Shown in pieces: positions 33,354-42,331 of a stretch of 64,000 nt of DNA; the stretch's first letter is position 1; every line of letters starts with the position of its first letter. The notes under the pieces were generated by a model, which saw nothing but the letters and a program-made list of their open reading frames with translations, did no database searches and had not been told where the DNA came from. The DNA lies in assembly GCA_963773665.1 (NCBI GenBank), contig CAVZBZ010000002.1, positions 1,116,001 through 1,180,000 of the forward strand, given 5' to 3'. The position numbers and the translations under genes are program-made. The stretch comes from DATJLY01 sp963773665. GTDB taxonomy: Bacteria > Pseudomonadota > Alphaproteobacteria > ATCC43930 > CGMCC-115725.

Positions 33354-34697
33354 ATGTCCCATGCCGGGTCTATGCCGCTCGTCTCGAACACCGCGCGCCC
33401 GCTCGCCGGGCGCTGCCGCGTGCCGGGCGACAAGTCGATCTCGCACCGCGCCCTCATCCTGGGCGCGCTCGCGGTCGGGCGGACGCGCGTCACCGGTTTG
33501 CTCGAGGGCGACGACGTGCTGCGCACGGCGCAGGCGCTCTGCGCCCTTGGCGCAGGGATCGAGCGCGGCGAGGACGGCGTCTGGACCGTCAAGGGCGTCG
33601 GCGTCGGCGGATTGTCCGAGCCCGACGACATGCTCGATCTCGGCAATTCGGGCACCGGCGCGCGGCTCCTGATGGGGGCCGTGGCAAGCCACCCCTTCAC
33701 CAGCTTCTTCACCGGCGACGCGAGCCTGCGCCGGCGGCCGATGGGCCGGGTCGCCAAGCCCTTGGGCGAGATCGGCGCCCGCTTCATCGCGCGCGACGGC
33801 GGCCGACTGCCGCTTGCCGTCATCGGCGCCGAGAGCCCGCTGCCGGTCACCTATCGCCTTCCCGTCCCGTCCGCCCAGGTCAAGTCCGCGGTGCTGCTCG
33901 CCGGGCTCAACGCGCCGGGCGAGACGGTGGTCGAGGAGCCGCTGGCGACGCGCGATCACAGCGAGCGGCTGTTGCGCCACTTCGGCGCGAGCGTGCTGGT
34001 CGAACCGCTGAACGACGGCGGCAGGCGCATCCGCCTCGAAGGGCAGCCCGAGCTTTTGGGCGCCGATCTCGTCGTGCCCGGCGATCCCTCGGCCGCTGCC
34101 TTCCTCGCGGTCGCGGCGCTCATCGTGCCGGGGTCCGAGATCGTCATCGAGGGGGTCGGCTTGAACCCGCTGCGCGCCGGCCTCTACACGACCTTGCGCG
34201 AGATGGGCGCCGACATCGCCTATGAGAACGAGCGCGTCGAAGGCGGCGAGCCGGTCGCCGATCTCCTCGTGCGCGCGAGCCGCTTGAAGGGGGTAGCCGT
34301 GCCGGCCGAGCGTGCGCCCTCGATGATCGACGAATATCCGATCCTCGCCGTGGCAGCCGCCTTCGCGCAAGGGCAGACGGTGATGCACGGGCTCGCCGAG
34401 CTGCGCGTCAAGGAAAGCGATCGCCTCGCCGCCATTGCACAGGGGCTGGCGTCGTGCGGCGCATCGGTGACGGTCGCGGGCGACACGCTTGCGGTCGCGG
34501 GAAAGGGGCAGCCCGCCGGCGGCGGCCAGATCGCGACCCGGCTCGACCATCGCATCGCCATGGCCTTTCTCGTCCTCGGCATGGCGGCCGAGAAACCGGT
34601 GCGGATCGACGACGGCACCACCATCGCCACGAGTTTTCCCGGCTTCGCAGCACTGCTGAACGGGCTGGGGGCCGCGATTGCCGAGGATGGAGCTTGA
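33354..34697 (+). CDS. aroA: 3-phosphoshikimate 1-carboxyvinyltransferase (EPSP synthase, class II-like)
   Basis: A 447-residue shikimate-pathway enzyme. Key motifs are GDKSISHR, GNSGTGARLLMG, ASLRRRPMGRV, SAQVKSAVLLAGLNAPG, TRDHSERLLRHFGA and VKESDR. The NSGTGAR, GDASLRRRPMGRV and SAQ-x-K features are of the CP4-like class II, which is naturally less sensitive to glyphosate. I chose the ATG at 33354 (MSHAGSMPLV); an ATG at 33342 is in frame. The stop overlaps the cmk start. Confidence 0.95.
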   Translation: MSHAGSMPLVSNTARPLAGRCRVPGDKSISHRALILGALAVGRTRVTGLLEGDDVLRTAQALCALGAGIERGEDGVWTVKGVGVGGLSEPDDMLDLGNSGTGARLLMGAVASHPFTSFFTGDASLRRRPMGRVAKPLGEIGARFIARDGGRLPLAVIGAESPLPVTYRLPVPSAQVKSAVLLAGLNAPGETVVEEPLATRDHSERLLRHFGASVLVEPLNDGGRRIRLEGQPELLGADLVVPGDPSAAAFLAVAALIVPGSEIVIEGVGLNPLRAGLYTTLREMGADIAYENERVEGGEPVADLLVRASRLKGVAVPAERAPSMIDEYPILAVAAAFAQGQTVMHGLAELRVKESDRLAAIAQGLASCGASVTVAGDTLAVAGKGQPAGGGQIATRLDHRIAMAFLVLGMAAEKPVRIDDGTTIATSFPGFAALLNGLGAAIAEDGA

Positions 34698-35332
34698 TCA
34701 TCGCCGTCGACGGGCCGGCCGCGGCGGGCAAGGGCACGCTCGCGCGGCGCCTCGCGCAGCATTTCGGCCTGGCATATCTCGACACCGGATCGCTCTACCG
34801 CGCCGCAGCCTTGAAGGCGCTGGCGCGCGGGAGCCCTAGCGATCCCAAGGTGGCGGAAGCGGCCGCGCGCGACGTGCGGATCGAGGACGTGACCGACCCG
34901 CGGCTCCGCGACGAGGATGTCGGGGAGGCGGCGTCGGTCGTGGCGGCGATCCCGGCGGTGCGGGCGGCGCTCCTCGAGCTCCAGCGCGACTTCGCCCATC
35001 GCCCGCCGGGGGGAGCAAAGGGCGCGGTGCTCGATGGCCGCGACATCGGCACGGTGGTGTGCCCCGAGGCCGACGCCAAGCTGTTCGTCACCGCGTCCCT
35101 CGAGGCGCGGGCGGCGCGCCGATCGAGGGAGTTGCAGGGCAGCGACTCGGGGTCTATATACGGCCGCGTCCTGCAGGACATGAAATCACGCGACGCGCGC
35201 GACAGCGGGCGCGCGGCGGCGCCCCTGCAACGGGCCGCCGACGCACTCGCCCTCGATACCACCGCGCTCGACGCCGATGCCGCCTTCACGGCGGCCGTCG
35301 ACTTCATCGCGCGGAAGCTGGGCAGCCGATAG
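34694..35332 (+). CDS. cmk: Cytidylate kinase
   Basis: A 212-residue (d)CMP kinase. It begins IIAVDGPAAAGKGTLARRLA (P-loop GPAAAGKGT), continues with YLDTGSLYRAAALKAL, and has LDGRDIGTVVCPEADAK and the LID region. The start is TTG at 34694, overlapping the aroA stop by 4 nt (TTGA); the next alternatives would remove the P-loop. The order aroA-cmk-rpsA-ihfB is a conserved proteobacterial cluster. Confidence 0.96.
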   Translation: MIIAVDGPAAAGKGTLARRLAQHFGLAYLDTGSLYRAAALKALARGSPSDPKVAEAAARDVRIEDVTDPRLRDEDVGEAASVVAAIPAVRAALLELQRDFAHRPPGGAKGAVLDGRDIGTVVCPEADAKLFVTASLEARAARRSRELQGSDSGSIYGRVLQDMKSRDARDSGRAAAPLQRAADALALDTTALDADAAFTAAVDFIARKLGSR

Positions 35333-35369
35333 GGCCGCCCAGCGCCGCCTGCCGGACACGAGGGTCTCC

Positions 35370-35396
35370 GCCGCCGCGCCCTTCTCCTGCGGCGGC
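35370..35396 (+). other. Hairpin in the rpsA leader
   Basis: GCCGCCGC and GCGGCGGC form an 8-bp stem with an 11-nt loop in the 124-nt cmk-rpsA gap. S1 represses its own mRNA through leader structure in other proteobacteria, so a similar role is possible here. Nothing else was seen in the gap. Confidence 0.4.
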
Positions 35397-35456
35397 CGTT
35401 CGCCTGCCGCACGTCCCCGGCGGCGCGACGCTCACGAGGGGACGCGTGGAGTCTTG

Positions 35457-37190
35457 ATGGCCGTCGCAACCCAAACCGCCCCCACCGCCGGCAAGGAAAG
35501 CTTTGCCGCGCTGCTCGATGAGTCGCTCGGCGCCGCCGCCGGGCTCGAAGGCACCGTGATCAAGGGCACGGTGATCGCGATCGAGAACGACATGGTGCTG
35601 ATCGATGTCGGGCTCAAATCCGAGGGGCGCGTGCCCTTGAAGGAATTCTCGCCGGCCGGCAAGGCCACCGAGATCAAGGCCGGCGACGTGGTCGAGGTCT
35701 ATCTCGAGCGCATGGAGGACAAGAACGGCGAGGCGCAGATCTCGCGCGAGAAGGCGCGGCGCGAGGAAGCCTGGGCGCAGCTCGAGAAGAATTTCCAGGG
35801 CAACGAGCGCGTCACCGGCACGATCTTCGGCCGGGTCAAGGGCGGCTTCACCGTCGATCTGAATGGCGCCGTGGCCTTCCTGCCTGGCAGCCAGGTCGAT
35901 ATCCGCCCGGTCCGCGACATCACGCCGCTTCTGGGCTCGCCGCAGCCGTTCCAGATCCTCAAGATGGACCGCTCGCGCGGCAACATCGTCGTCTCGCGCC
36001 GCGCCGTGCTCGAGGAAAGCCGCGCCGAGGCGCGCTCGGAGCTGGTCGCCTCCCTGAAGGAAGGGCAGATCCTCTCGGGCGTGGTCAAGAACATCACCGA
36101 TTACGGCGCGTTCGTCGATCTCGGCGGGGTCGATGGGCTGCTGCACGTCACCGACATCGCCTGGCGGCGCATCAACCATCCGTCCGAGGCGCTCCATATC
36201 GGCCAGACCGTGAAGGTCCAGGTGATCCGCTTCAATCCCGAGACGCAGCGCATCTCGCTCGGCATGAAGCAGCTCGAGGCCGATCCGTGGGAGGGCGTCG
36301 AACTCAAATATCCGGCGGCCGCGCGCTTCAAGGGGCGCGTCACCAACATCACCGACTATGGCGCGTTCGTCGAGCTCGAGCCCGGCGTCGAGGGCCTCGT
36401 GCATGTTTCCGAGATGAGCTGGACCAAGAAGAACGTCCATCCCGGCAAGATCGTCTCGACCAGCCAAGAGGTCGAGGTCATGGTGCTCGACGTCGATCCG
36501 ACGAAGCGCCGCATCAGCTTGGGCCTCAAGCAGACGATGCAGAATCCGTGGGAGGCGTTCGCCGAGAAATGCCCGGTCGGCAGCGATGTCGAGGGCGAGG
36601 TGCGCAACATCACCGAGTTCGGCCTGTTCATCGGGCTCCCCGGCGACATCGACGGGATGGTGCATCTCTCCGACATCGACTGGCAGCAGGCGGGCGAGCA
36701 GGCGATCCAGAAATACAAGAAGGGCGACCAGGTGCGCGTGCGCGTCCTCGACATCGACGTCGAAAAGGAGCGCATCAGCCTCGGCATCAAGCAGCTCGAA
36801 TCCGACCCGCTCGAATCGAGCCTCGCCGCCGTCAAGAAGGGAGACGTCGTGACTTGTACCGTGTCGGCGATCACCGAAGGCGGCGTCGAAGTGACGCTGT
36901 CGAGCGGGCTGCCGGGCTTCATCCGCAAGACCGAGCTGTCGCGCGACCGCGCCGAGCAGCGCCCCGACCGCTTCGCCGTCGGCGAGAAGGTCGACGCCAA
37001 GATCACGCAGCTCGACCGCGCGACACGGCGCGCCTCGCTCTCGATCAAGGCGCGCGAGCTCGACGAGGAGAAGCGCGCGATGGCCGAGTTCGGCTCGTCC
37101 GATTCGGGCGCCAGCCTCGGCGACATACTGGGCGCCGCGATCCGCGCCCGGAGCGACAAGCCGGAACGGCCCGAGAAGGAAGAAAAATAG
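35457..37190 (+). CDS. rpsA: 30S ribosomal protein S1
   Basis: A 577-residue protein with six S1 RNA-binding repeats, visible as recurring KGTVIAIENDMVLIDVG, GRVKGGFTVDLNGAVAFLPGS, GVVKNITDYGAFVDLGGVDG, GRVTNITDYGAFVELEPGVEG, GEVRNITEFGLFIGLPGDIDG and TVSAITEGGVEVTLSSGLPG. It brings mRNA to the 30S subunit. GGAG lies 5 nt before the ATG at 35457. It is followed by ihfB. Confidence 0.97.
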   Translation: MAVATQTAPTAGKESFAALLDESLGAAAGLEGTVIKGTVIAIENDMVLIDVGLKSEGRVPLKEFSPAGKATEIKAGDVVEVYLERMEDKNGEAQISREKARREEAWAQLEKNFQGNERVTGTIFGRVKGGFTVDLNGAVAFLPGSQVDIRPVRDITPLLGSPQPFQILKMDRSRGNIVVSRRAVLEESRAEARSELVASLKEGQILSGVVKNITDYGAFVDLGGVDGLLHVTDIAWRRINHPSEALHIGQTVKVQVIRFNPETQRISLGMKQLEADPWEGVELKYPAAARFKGRVTNITDYGAFVELEPGVEGLVHVSEMSWTKKNVHPGKIVSTSQEVEVMVLDVDPTKRRISLGLKQTMQNPWEAFAEKCPVGSDVEGEVRNITEFGLFIGLPGDIDGMVHLSDIDWQQAGEQAIQKYKKGDQVRVRVLDIDVEKERISLGIKQLESDPLESSLAAVKKGDVVTCTVSAITEGGVEVTLSSGLPGFIRKTELSRDRAEQRPDRFAVGEKVDAKITQLDRATRRASLSIKARELDEEKRAMAEFGSSDSGASLGDILGAAIRARSDKPERPEKEEK

Positions 37191-37208
37191 TCGCTGTTGC
37201 AAGCTGTT

Positions 37209-37263
37209 GACGCGCCTTCCGGGGTTTGGCAGGCTCCGTCCGCCGAAGCCCGGAAGAGGCGTC
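37209..37263 (+). promoter_or_regulatory. Hairpin covering the ihfB ribosome binding site
   Basis: GACGC-CTTCCGGG (37209-37223, two bases unpaired) pairs with CCCGGAAG-GCGTC (37249-37263). The stem includes GGAAGAGG, the ribosome binding site of ihfB, and ends three bases before its ATG. It could limit ihfB translation until opened by a protein or by rpsA readthrough. Confidence 0.4.
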
Positions 37264-37265
37264 GC

Positions 37266-37550
37266 ATGACCAAGTCCGAGCTTATCCAGCGCCTGGCCGA
37301 TCGTAATCCGCATCTTTACCAGCGCGACGTCGAGCGCATCGTCAGCACGATCTTCGACGAAATCACGGCGGCGCTGTCGCGCGGCGACAGGGTTGAATTG
37401 CGCGGCTTCGGCGCCTTCTCGGTGAAACGCCGCGAGGCGCGCCAGGGCCGCAACCCGCGCACCGGCGACACCGTGAGCGTCGGCGAAAAGCACATCCCCT
37501 TCTTCAAGACCGGCAAGCAGCTCCGCGAGCGGCTCAACGAAGAAGCGTGA
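37266..37550 (+). CDS. ihfB: Integration host factor subunit beta
   Basis: A 94-residue DNA-bending protein of the HU/IHF family. It starts MTKSELIQRLADRNPHL and has the beta-arm signature GFGAFSVKRREARQGRNPRTG. With IhfA it bends DNA sharply, helping sigma-54 promoters among others. Downstream of rpsA as in many proteobacteria. Confidence 0.96.
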   Translation: MTKSELIQRLADRNPHLYQRDVERIVSTIFDEITAALSRGDRVELRGFGAFSVKRREARQGRNPRTGDTVSVGEKHIPFFKTGKQLRERLNEEA

Positions 37551-37565
37551 GTTTTCGGAGGTGCA

Positions 37566-37910
37566 GTGAGGCCCGTTCACTGGATCGTCACGGCGCCGGC
37601 GGCGCTCGCCGCCGCGCTCTTTGCGGTATCGAACCGCGAGCATGTCGCGGTGGCGCTGTGGCCGCTGCCGGGCGAGCTCGACGCGCCGCTCTACCTCGTC
37701 GTGCTGCTGGCGCTGGCGGTGGGGTTCCTGTTCGGCGAGTTGGTCGCATGGATAACAGCCGGGCGCACGCGGCGCCTGGCGCGCGAGCGCATGCGGCGTA
37801 TCGTCGCCCTGGAGCGCGAGCTTGCCGCGACCCAGGCGAACCTCGCCGCGCCGCCGCAAGCACAACGGCCGTCGTCCGCCAATCTCGTGCGCGCCGACGA
37901 CCGGCGCTAG
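37566..37910 (+). CDS. lapA: LapA-domain (DUF1049) membrane protein
   Basis: A 114-residue protein with two transmembrane helices (VTAPAALAAALFAVSNREHVAV region and YLVVLLALAVGFLFGELVAWI) and a basic coiled-coil tail (TRRLARERMRRIVALERELAAT). In E. coli LapA works with LapB in LPS assembly control. The start is GTG at 37566 after GGAGGTGCA. It follows ihfB by 15 nt and is probably in the same operon. No lapB is visible. Confidence 0.8.
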   Translation: MRPVHWIVTAPAALAAALFAVSNREHVAVALWPLPGELDAPLYLVVLLALAVGFLFGELVAWITAGRTRRLARERMRRIVALERELAATQANLAAPPQAQRPSSANLVRADDRR

Positions 37911-37970
37911 AGCGAAGATCGTTCCGGTTCGGCATTTGACGGCAAAACCGTGCCCCGCTATGCCGCCGCG

Positions 37971-38918
37971 ATGCGTGTCTTCGGCCCGAGCGAGGTTGTT
38001 GCGGCGCTCGAGTTCCCGCCGCTCGTCGAAGCGTTGCGGCAGACGTTCCGCAGCAAGGACGTGTCCGCGCCGGCGCGCCACCGCCACACGATCGCCGTCC
38101 CGGGCGGCCCCGACGGCACGCTCCTCGTCATGCCGGCGTGGCAGACGGGCGGGAGCCTCGGCGTGAAGCTCCTCACCGTCTTTCCCGGCAACGCCGCCGC
38201 CGATGCCGCGACATCGATGGGCCAGTATCTGCTGTTCGACGCCAAGAGCGGCGCGCCCTTGGCGCTCTTCGACGGGCCGTCGCTCACCAACCGCCGCACT
38301 GCGGCCGCCTCGGCGCTCGCCGCGAGCTATCTCGCGCGGCCCGACAGCGAGCGCCTCCTCATGGTCGGCGCCGGCGCGCTTGCCTATCATCTCGTCAACG
38401 CGCTGGCGAGCGTCAGGCCCATTCGCAACGTGCTGGTGTGGAGCCGCAATCAGGACCGCGCGGCGCGGCTTGCCCAGCGCCTCACGCGGCGCACGCTCAA
38501 AGTGGCTGCGACCGACGATCTGCAGCGCGCCGCCAACGGCGCCCACATCATCTGCTGTGCAACACCATCGCGCGAGCCGCTCATCAGGGGCCATTGGCTG
38601 CCCTTGGGCGTCCATGTCGATCTCGTCGGCGGCTTCACGCCCGAGATGCGCGAGGCCGACGACGACACCATCCGCCGCGCGCGCGTTTTCGTCGATTCGC
38701 GCGAGCACGCGCTCGCCGAGGCGGGCGACATCGTTCAGCCGATCGCCTCGGGCGCGCTTTCGGCCGACGACGTCGCCGGCGATCTCTTCGAACTGACGCG
38801 CGGCGAGCGCGCCGGACGCCGCTACAACGACCAGATCACGCTGTTCAAGTCGGTCGGCGTGGCGCTCGAGGATCTGGCGGCGGCGAAACTCGCGCTCGAC
38901 ACGGCGGTCAACGGATGA
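37971..38918 (+). CDS. Ornithine cyclodeaminase / mu-crystallin family protein
   Basis: A 315-residue NAD(P)-binding protein of the OCD/mu-crystallin family. The N-domain has LLVMPAWQTGGSLGVKLLTVFPGN and SLTNRRTAAASALAASYLA, and the Rossmann motif is LLMVGAGALAYHLVNAL. Members reduce imines or deaminate amino acids; true ornithine specificity is not shown. I chose the ATG at 37971 (MRVFGPSEVVAAL); a GTG at 37950 is in frame. The stop overlaps pyrF (ATGA). Confidence 0.87.
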   Translation: MRVFGPSEVVAALEFPPLVEALRQTFRSKDVSAPARHRHTIAVPGGPDGTLLVMPAWQTGGSLGVKLLTVFPGNAAADAATSMGQYLLFDAKSGAPLALFDGPSLTNRRTAAASALAASYLARPDSERLLMVGAGALAYHLVNALASVRPIRNVLVWSRNQDRAARLAQRLTRRTLKVAATDDLQRAANGAHIICCATPSREPLIRGHWLPLGVHVDLVGGFTPEMREADDDTIRRARVFVDSREHALAEAGDIVQPIASGALSADDVAGDLFELTRGERAGRRYNDQITLFKSVGVALEDLAAAKLALDTAVNG

Positions 38919-39616
38919 GCGCCCGCAATCCCATCCTCGTCGCGATCGACACGCCCGATCCCAAGGAGGCGCGCGCGCTCGTCGCCGCAGTGGCGGGCGT
39001 GGCGGGCGGCATCAAGCTCGGCCTCGAATTCTTCGCCGCGAACGGACCGGCGGCGGTCAAGCAGGTTTCGTTCGGCGAGCCTCTCTTCCTCGACCTGAAG
39101 CTGCACGACATTCCGAACACGGTGGCGGGCGCGGTGCGGGCGGTGGCACCGCTCGAGCCGCTGCTGCTGACGGTGCATGCGGCGGGGGGGCCTGCGATGA
39201 TGCGCGCCGCGGCGGATGCTGCGACGGCCGCCGCAGCGGGACGGCGGCGCACGAAGCTTTTGGGCGTCACCGTGCTGACCAGCCTCGACGAGGGCGATCT
39301 CGCGCGTTTGGGCCAAAGCGGCCCGGTCGCGGACCAGGCGCTGCGCCTGGCGCTCTTGGCGCGCGACAGCGGATTGGACGGCGTCGTCTGTTCGCCGCAC
39401 GAGGTCGCGGCCTTGCGCGCGGCGTGCGGGGAAAATTTCCTGCTGGTCGTGCCGGGGATTCGTCCCGCCGGTTCGAGCGCCGGCGACCAGAAGCGCGTGA
39501 TGACGCCGCGTGAGGCGCTCGATGCTGGCGCCGACTATCTCGTCATCGGCCGGCCGATCACCGCAGCGCCCGACCCCGCCGCCGCGGCGCGCGCGATATC
39601 CACGGAGCTCGGATGA
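38915..39616 (+). CDS. pyrF: Orotidine 5'-phosphate decarboxylase
   Basis: A 233-residue enzyme making UMP. The beta-alpha barrel shows ILVAIDTPDPKEA, the catalytic LFLDLKLHDIPNTV (Asp-x-Lys-x-x-Asp), LTVHAAGG and VPGIRPAGSSAGDQKRVMTP near the phosphate site. Four-nt overlaps couple it to the OCD-like gene before and trpF after. Confidence 0.96.
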   Translation: MSARNPILVAIDTPDPKEARALVAAVAGVAGGIKLGLEFFAANGPAAVKQVSFGEPLFLDLKLHDIPNTVAGAVRAVAPLEPLLLTVHAAGGPAMMRAAADAATAAAAGRRRTKLLGVTVLTSLDEGDLARLGQSGPVADQALRLALLARDSGLDGVVCSPHEVAALRAACGENFLLVVPGIRPAGSSAGDQKRVMTPREALDAGADYLVIGRPITAAPDPAAAARAISTELG

Positions 39617-40260
39617 GCGTCGAGGTGAAAATCTGCGGCCTCAGCGAGCATGATTCGGTCGCCGCCGCCCTTGCGGGCGGAGCGCGCTTCGTCGGATTCG
39701 TGTTCTATCCGCCGAGCCCGCGGCATCTTTCGATCGAGCGCGCAGCGGAGCTTGCGCGGAGCGTGCCGGCGGGGATCGTGCGCGTCGGCGTCGTGGTCGA
39801 CCCGACCGACGAGTTCCTCGCCCGCCTCCTCGACAAGGCGCCGCTCGACATGCTCCAGCTGCACGGCAAGGAGACGCCCGAGCGCGTCCAAGCGATCAAG
39901 GACCGCTTCCGCGTGCGCGCCATGAAGGCGATCCCGGTCGCGGGCGAGACCGATCCCGACGCAGCCAAGCCCTATCTCGGCGTCGCCGATTGGCTCATGT
40001 TCGACGCCAAGCCGCCCAAGGAAAAGAGCGACGCCATGCCGGGCGGAAACGCCCTGGCGTTCGACTGGCGCATCCTGAGGGCGCTGCGCTGGCCGCTCCC
40101 ATGGATGCTTTCCGGCGGGCTCGACCCCGACAATCTCGCGGAAGCCGCGACCGTCTCGGGTGCCACGGCGCTCGATGTCTCGTCCGGCGTCGAGTCCGCG
40201 CCGGGCGTCAAGGATCCGGCGAAAATCCGCCTGTTCCTCGCCCGCGCGAAGGCGCTTTAG
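39613..40260 (+). CDS. trpF: Phosphoribosylanthranilate isomerase
   Basis: A 215-residue tryptophan-biosynthesis enzyme. It begins VEVKICGLSEHDSV with the catalytic Cys in KICGL, followed by FVGFVFYPPSPRHLS, the VVVDPTDEFL strand with the catalytic Asp, LQLHGKETPE, and SGGLDPDNLAEA with DVSSGVESAPGVKD at the phosphate site. The separate trpF (not fused to trpC) next to trpB and trpA is common in alphaproteobacteria. Confidence 0.96.
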   Translation: MSVEVKICGLSEHDSVAAALAGGARFVGFVFYPPSPRHLSIERAAELARSVPAGIVRVGVVVDPTDEFLARLLDKAPLDMLQLHGKETPERVQAIKDRFRVRAMKAIPVAGETDPDAAKPYLGVADWLMFDAKPPKEKSDAMPGGNALAFDWRILRALRWPLPWMLSGGLDPDNLAEAATVSGATALDVSSGVESAPGVKDPAKIRLFLARAKAL

Positions 40261-40301
40261 CGGCCTGTCAATTTCAGCGGCGGATGCGCTAAAACGCCGC
40301 C

Positions 40302-41513
40302 ATGGCATCGCCCAACACTTTTCGCCGCGGGCCGGACGAGCGCGGCATGTTCGGCATTTTCGGCGGCCGCTTCGTCGCTGAGACGCTGATGCCGCTCGTG
40401 CTCGCGGTCGAGAAGGCATACGACGAGGCACGCCGCGACCCCGAGTTCGCGCGCGAGATGGGACGCTATCTCGAGCATTATGTCGGCCGGCCGAGCCCGC
40501 TCTATTTCGCCGAGCGCATGACGCGGCAGTGCGGCGGCGCGAAGATTTATCTGAAGCGCGAGGATTTGAACCACACCGGCGCGCACAAGGTGAACAACAC
40601 GGTGGGCCAGATCCTGCTGGCGCGCCGCATGGGCAAGCGCCGCATCATCGCCGAGACCGGCGCCGGCATGCACGGCGTCGCCACGGCCACCGTGTGCGCC
40701 CTCTTCGACCTGCCGTGCGTCGTCTACATGGGTGCGACCGACATCGAGCGCCAGAAACCCAACGTCTTCCGCATGAAGATGCTCGGCGCCGAGGTGCGCC
40801 CCGTCCATTCCGGCACAGCGACCTTGAAGGATGCGATGAACGAGGCGCTGCGCGACTGGGTCGCCAATGTCGAGGACACCTACTACCTCATCGGCACGGT
40901 GGCGGGCCCGCACCCCTATCCGGCGATGGTGCGCGATTTCCAGTGCGTCATCGGCGAAGAGGTGCGCGCGCAGATGCAGAAGCAGGAGGGGCGGTTGCCC
41001 GACTCGCTGGTCGCCTGCATCGGCGGCGGCTCGAACGCGATGGGATTGTTCCATCCCTTCCTCGACGATGCCGGCGTCGCCATGATCGGCGCCGAGGCCG
41101 CGGGGCTCGGCATTGCGACGGGCAAGCACGCGGCGTCCTTGAATGGCGGCGCGCCCGGCGTGCTGCACGGCAACAGGACATATCTCCTCCAGACCGAGGA
41201 CGGGCAGATCGTCGATGCGCACTCGATCTCGGCCGGGCTCGATTATCCCGGCGTCGGGCCGGAGCACGCATGGCTGCACGATCTGAAGCGGGTCGAATAT
41301 GTCGCCATCACCGATGACGAGGCGCTCGACGCGTTCGAGCGCCTGACGCGGCTCGAAGGCATCATTCCCGCGCTCGAATCGGCGCATGCCGTGGCCGCCG
41401 CCATGGCGCGCGCGCCGACGCTGCCGCGCGACCATCTCATGGTCATCAACCTTTCGGGCCGCGGCGACAAGGACCTGGAAACGGTGGCGCGCGCCAGGGG
41501 GACAGCGGTGTGA
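40302..41513 (+). CDS. trpB: Tryptophan synthase beta chain
   Basis: A 403-residue PLP enzyme joining indole and serine. It opens with FGIFGGRFVAETLMPLV, the PLP Lys is in KREDLNHTGAHKVNN, and GAGMHGVATATV, CIGGGSNAMGLFHPF and LSGRGDKDLETV are all conserved. It forms the alpha2beta2 complex with TrpA, whose gene overlaps its stop by 4 nt. Confidence 0.98.
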   Translation: MASPNTFRRGPDERGMFGIFGGRFVAETLMPLVLAVEKAYDEARRDPEFAREMGRYLEHYVGRPSPLYFAERMTRQCGGAKIYLKREDLNHTGAHKVNNTVGQILLARRMGKRRIIAETGAGMHGVATATVCALFDLPCVVYMGATDIERQKPNVFRMKMLGAEVRPVHSGTATLKDAMNEALRDWVANVEDTYYLIGTVAGPHPYPAMVRDFQCVIGEEVRAQMQKQEGRLPDSLVACIGGGSNAMGLFHPFLDDAGVAMIGAEAAGLGIATGKHAASLNGGAPGVLHGNRTYLLQTEDGQIVDAHSISAGLDYPGVGPEHAWLHDLKRVEYVAITDDEALDAFERLTRLEGIIPALESAHAVAAAMARAPTLPRDHLMVINLSGRGDKDLETVARARGTAV

Positions 41514-42331
41514 GCGGGACGCGCATCGCCAGGCGCTTTGCCGAACTTGCGCACGAGGGCCGCGCCGGGCTCGTCACGTATCTCGCCTGCGGCGATCCCG
41601 ATGCCGAGACGTTCGCACGGCTTCTCGCCGGGCTCCCGGCCGCCGGCGCCGATCTCATCGAAGTCGGCATGCCGTTCTCCGACCCGATGGCGGACGGGCC
41701 GGCGATCCAGGCCGCGAGCCTGCGCGCGCTCAAGGCCGGGATGACGCTCAAGAAGACGCTTGCGATCGTGCGCGCCTTCCGCGCGCAGGACGGCGCGACG
41801 CCGGTCGTGCTGATGGGCTATTACAACCCGATCTATCGCTATGGCGTGCCGCGTTTCCTCGCTGATGCCAAGGCCGCCGGCGTCGACGGGCTCATCGTCG
41901 TCGATCTGCCGCCCGAGCATGACGACGAGCTGTGCCTTCCCGCGCTCGCAAGCGGGCTCGACTTCATACGCCTCGCCACGCCCACGACCGACGACGCGCG
42001 TCTCCCCACGGTGCTGAAGCACACGGCGGGCTTCATCTACTATGTGTCGATCGCCGGCATCACCGGCACGAAATCGGCGGCGATCGGCAATGTCGCGGCG
42101 GCGGTCGCACGGATCAAACGGCATTCGGATCTCCCCGTGGCCGTGGGCTTCGGCATCAAGACCCCGGCGCAGGCGGCGGACGTGGCGCGCGTCGCCGATG
42201 CGGCGGTGGTGGGATCGGCGCTGGTCGAGACATTGGCGGGCGCGCTAGGCCAAGGGGACCCGGTCGCGCGCGTCTTGGGCCAGGTGCGGAGCTTGAGCGA
42301 CGGCGTGCGCGGGGCAAGGGCGCGCGCATGA
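41510..42331 (+). CDS. trpA: Tryptophan synthase alpha chain
   Basis: A 273-residue TIM barrel splitting indole-3-glycerol phosphate. Catalytic Glu and Asp are in ADLIEVGMPFSDPMADGPAIQ and VDGLIVVDLPPEHDDEL; MGYYNPIYRYG and VGFGIKTPAQA are typical. It begins with GTG at 41510 overlapping trpB, and its stop overlaps the accD ATG. Confidence 0.97.
   Translation: MSGTRIARRFAELAHEGRAGLVTYLACGDPDAETFARLLAGLPAAGADLIEVGMPFSDPMADGPAIQAASLRALKAGMTLKKTLAIVRAFRAQDGATPVVLMGYYNPIYRYGVPRFLADAKAAGVDGLIVVDLPPEHDDELCLPALASGLDFIRLATPTTDDARLPTVLKHTAGFIYYVSIAGITGTKSAAIGNVAAAVARIKRHSDLPVAVGFGIKTPAQAADVARVADAAVVGSALVETLAGALGQGDPVARVLGQVRSLSDGVRGARARA

Noticed and set aside
35304..38708. A 1134-codon open frame on the minus strand
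   Set aside because: It runs antisense to rpsA, ihfB, lapA and the OCD-like gene, all with clear motifs and ribosome binding sites.
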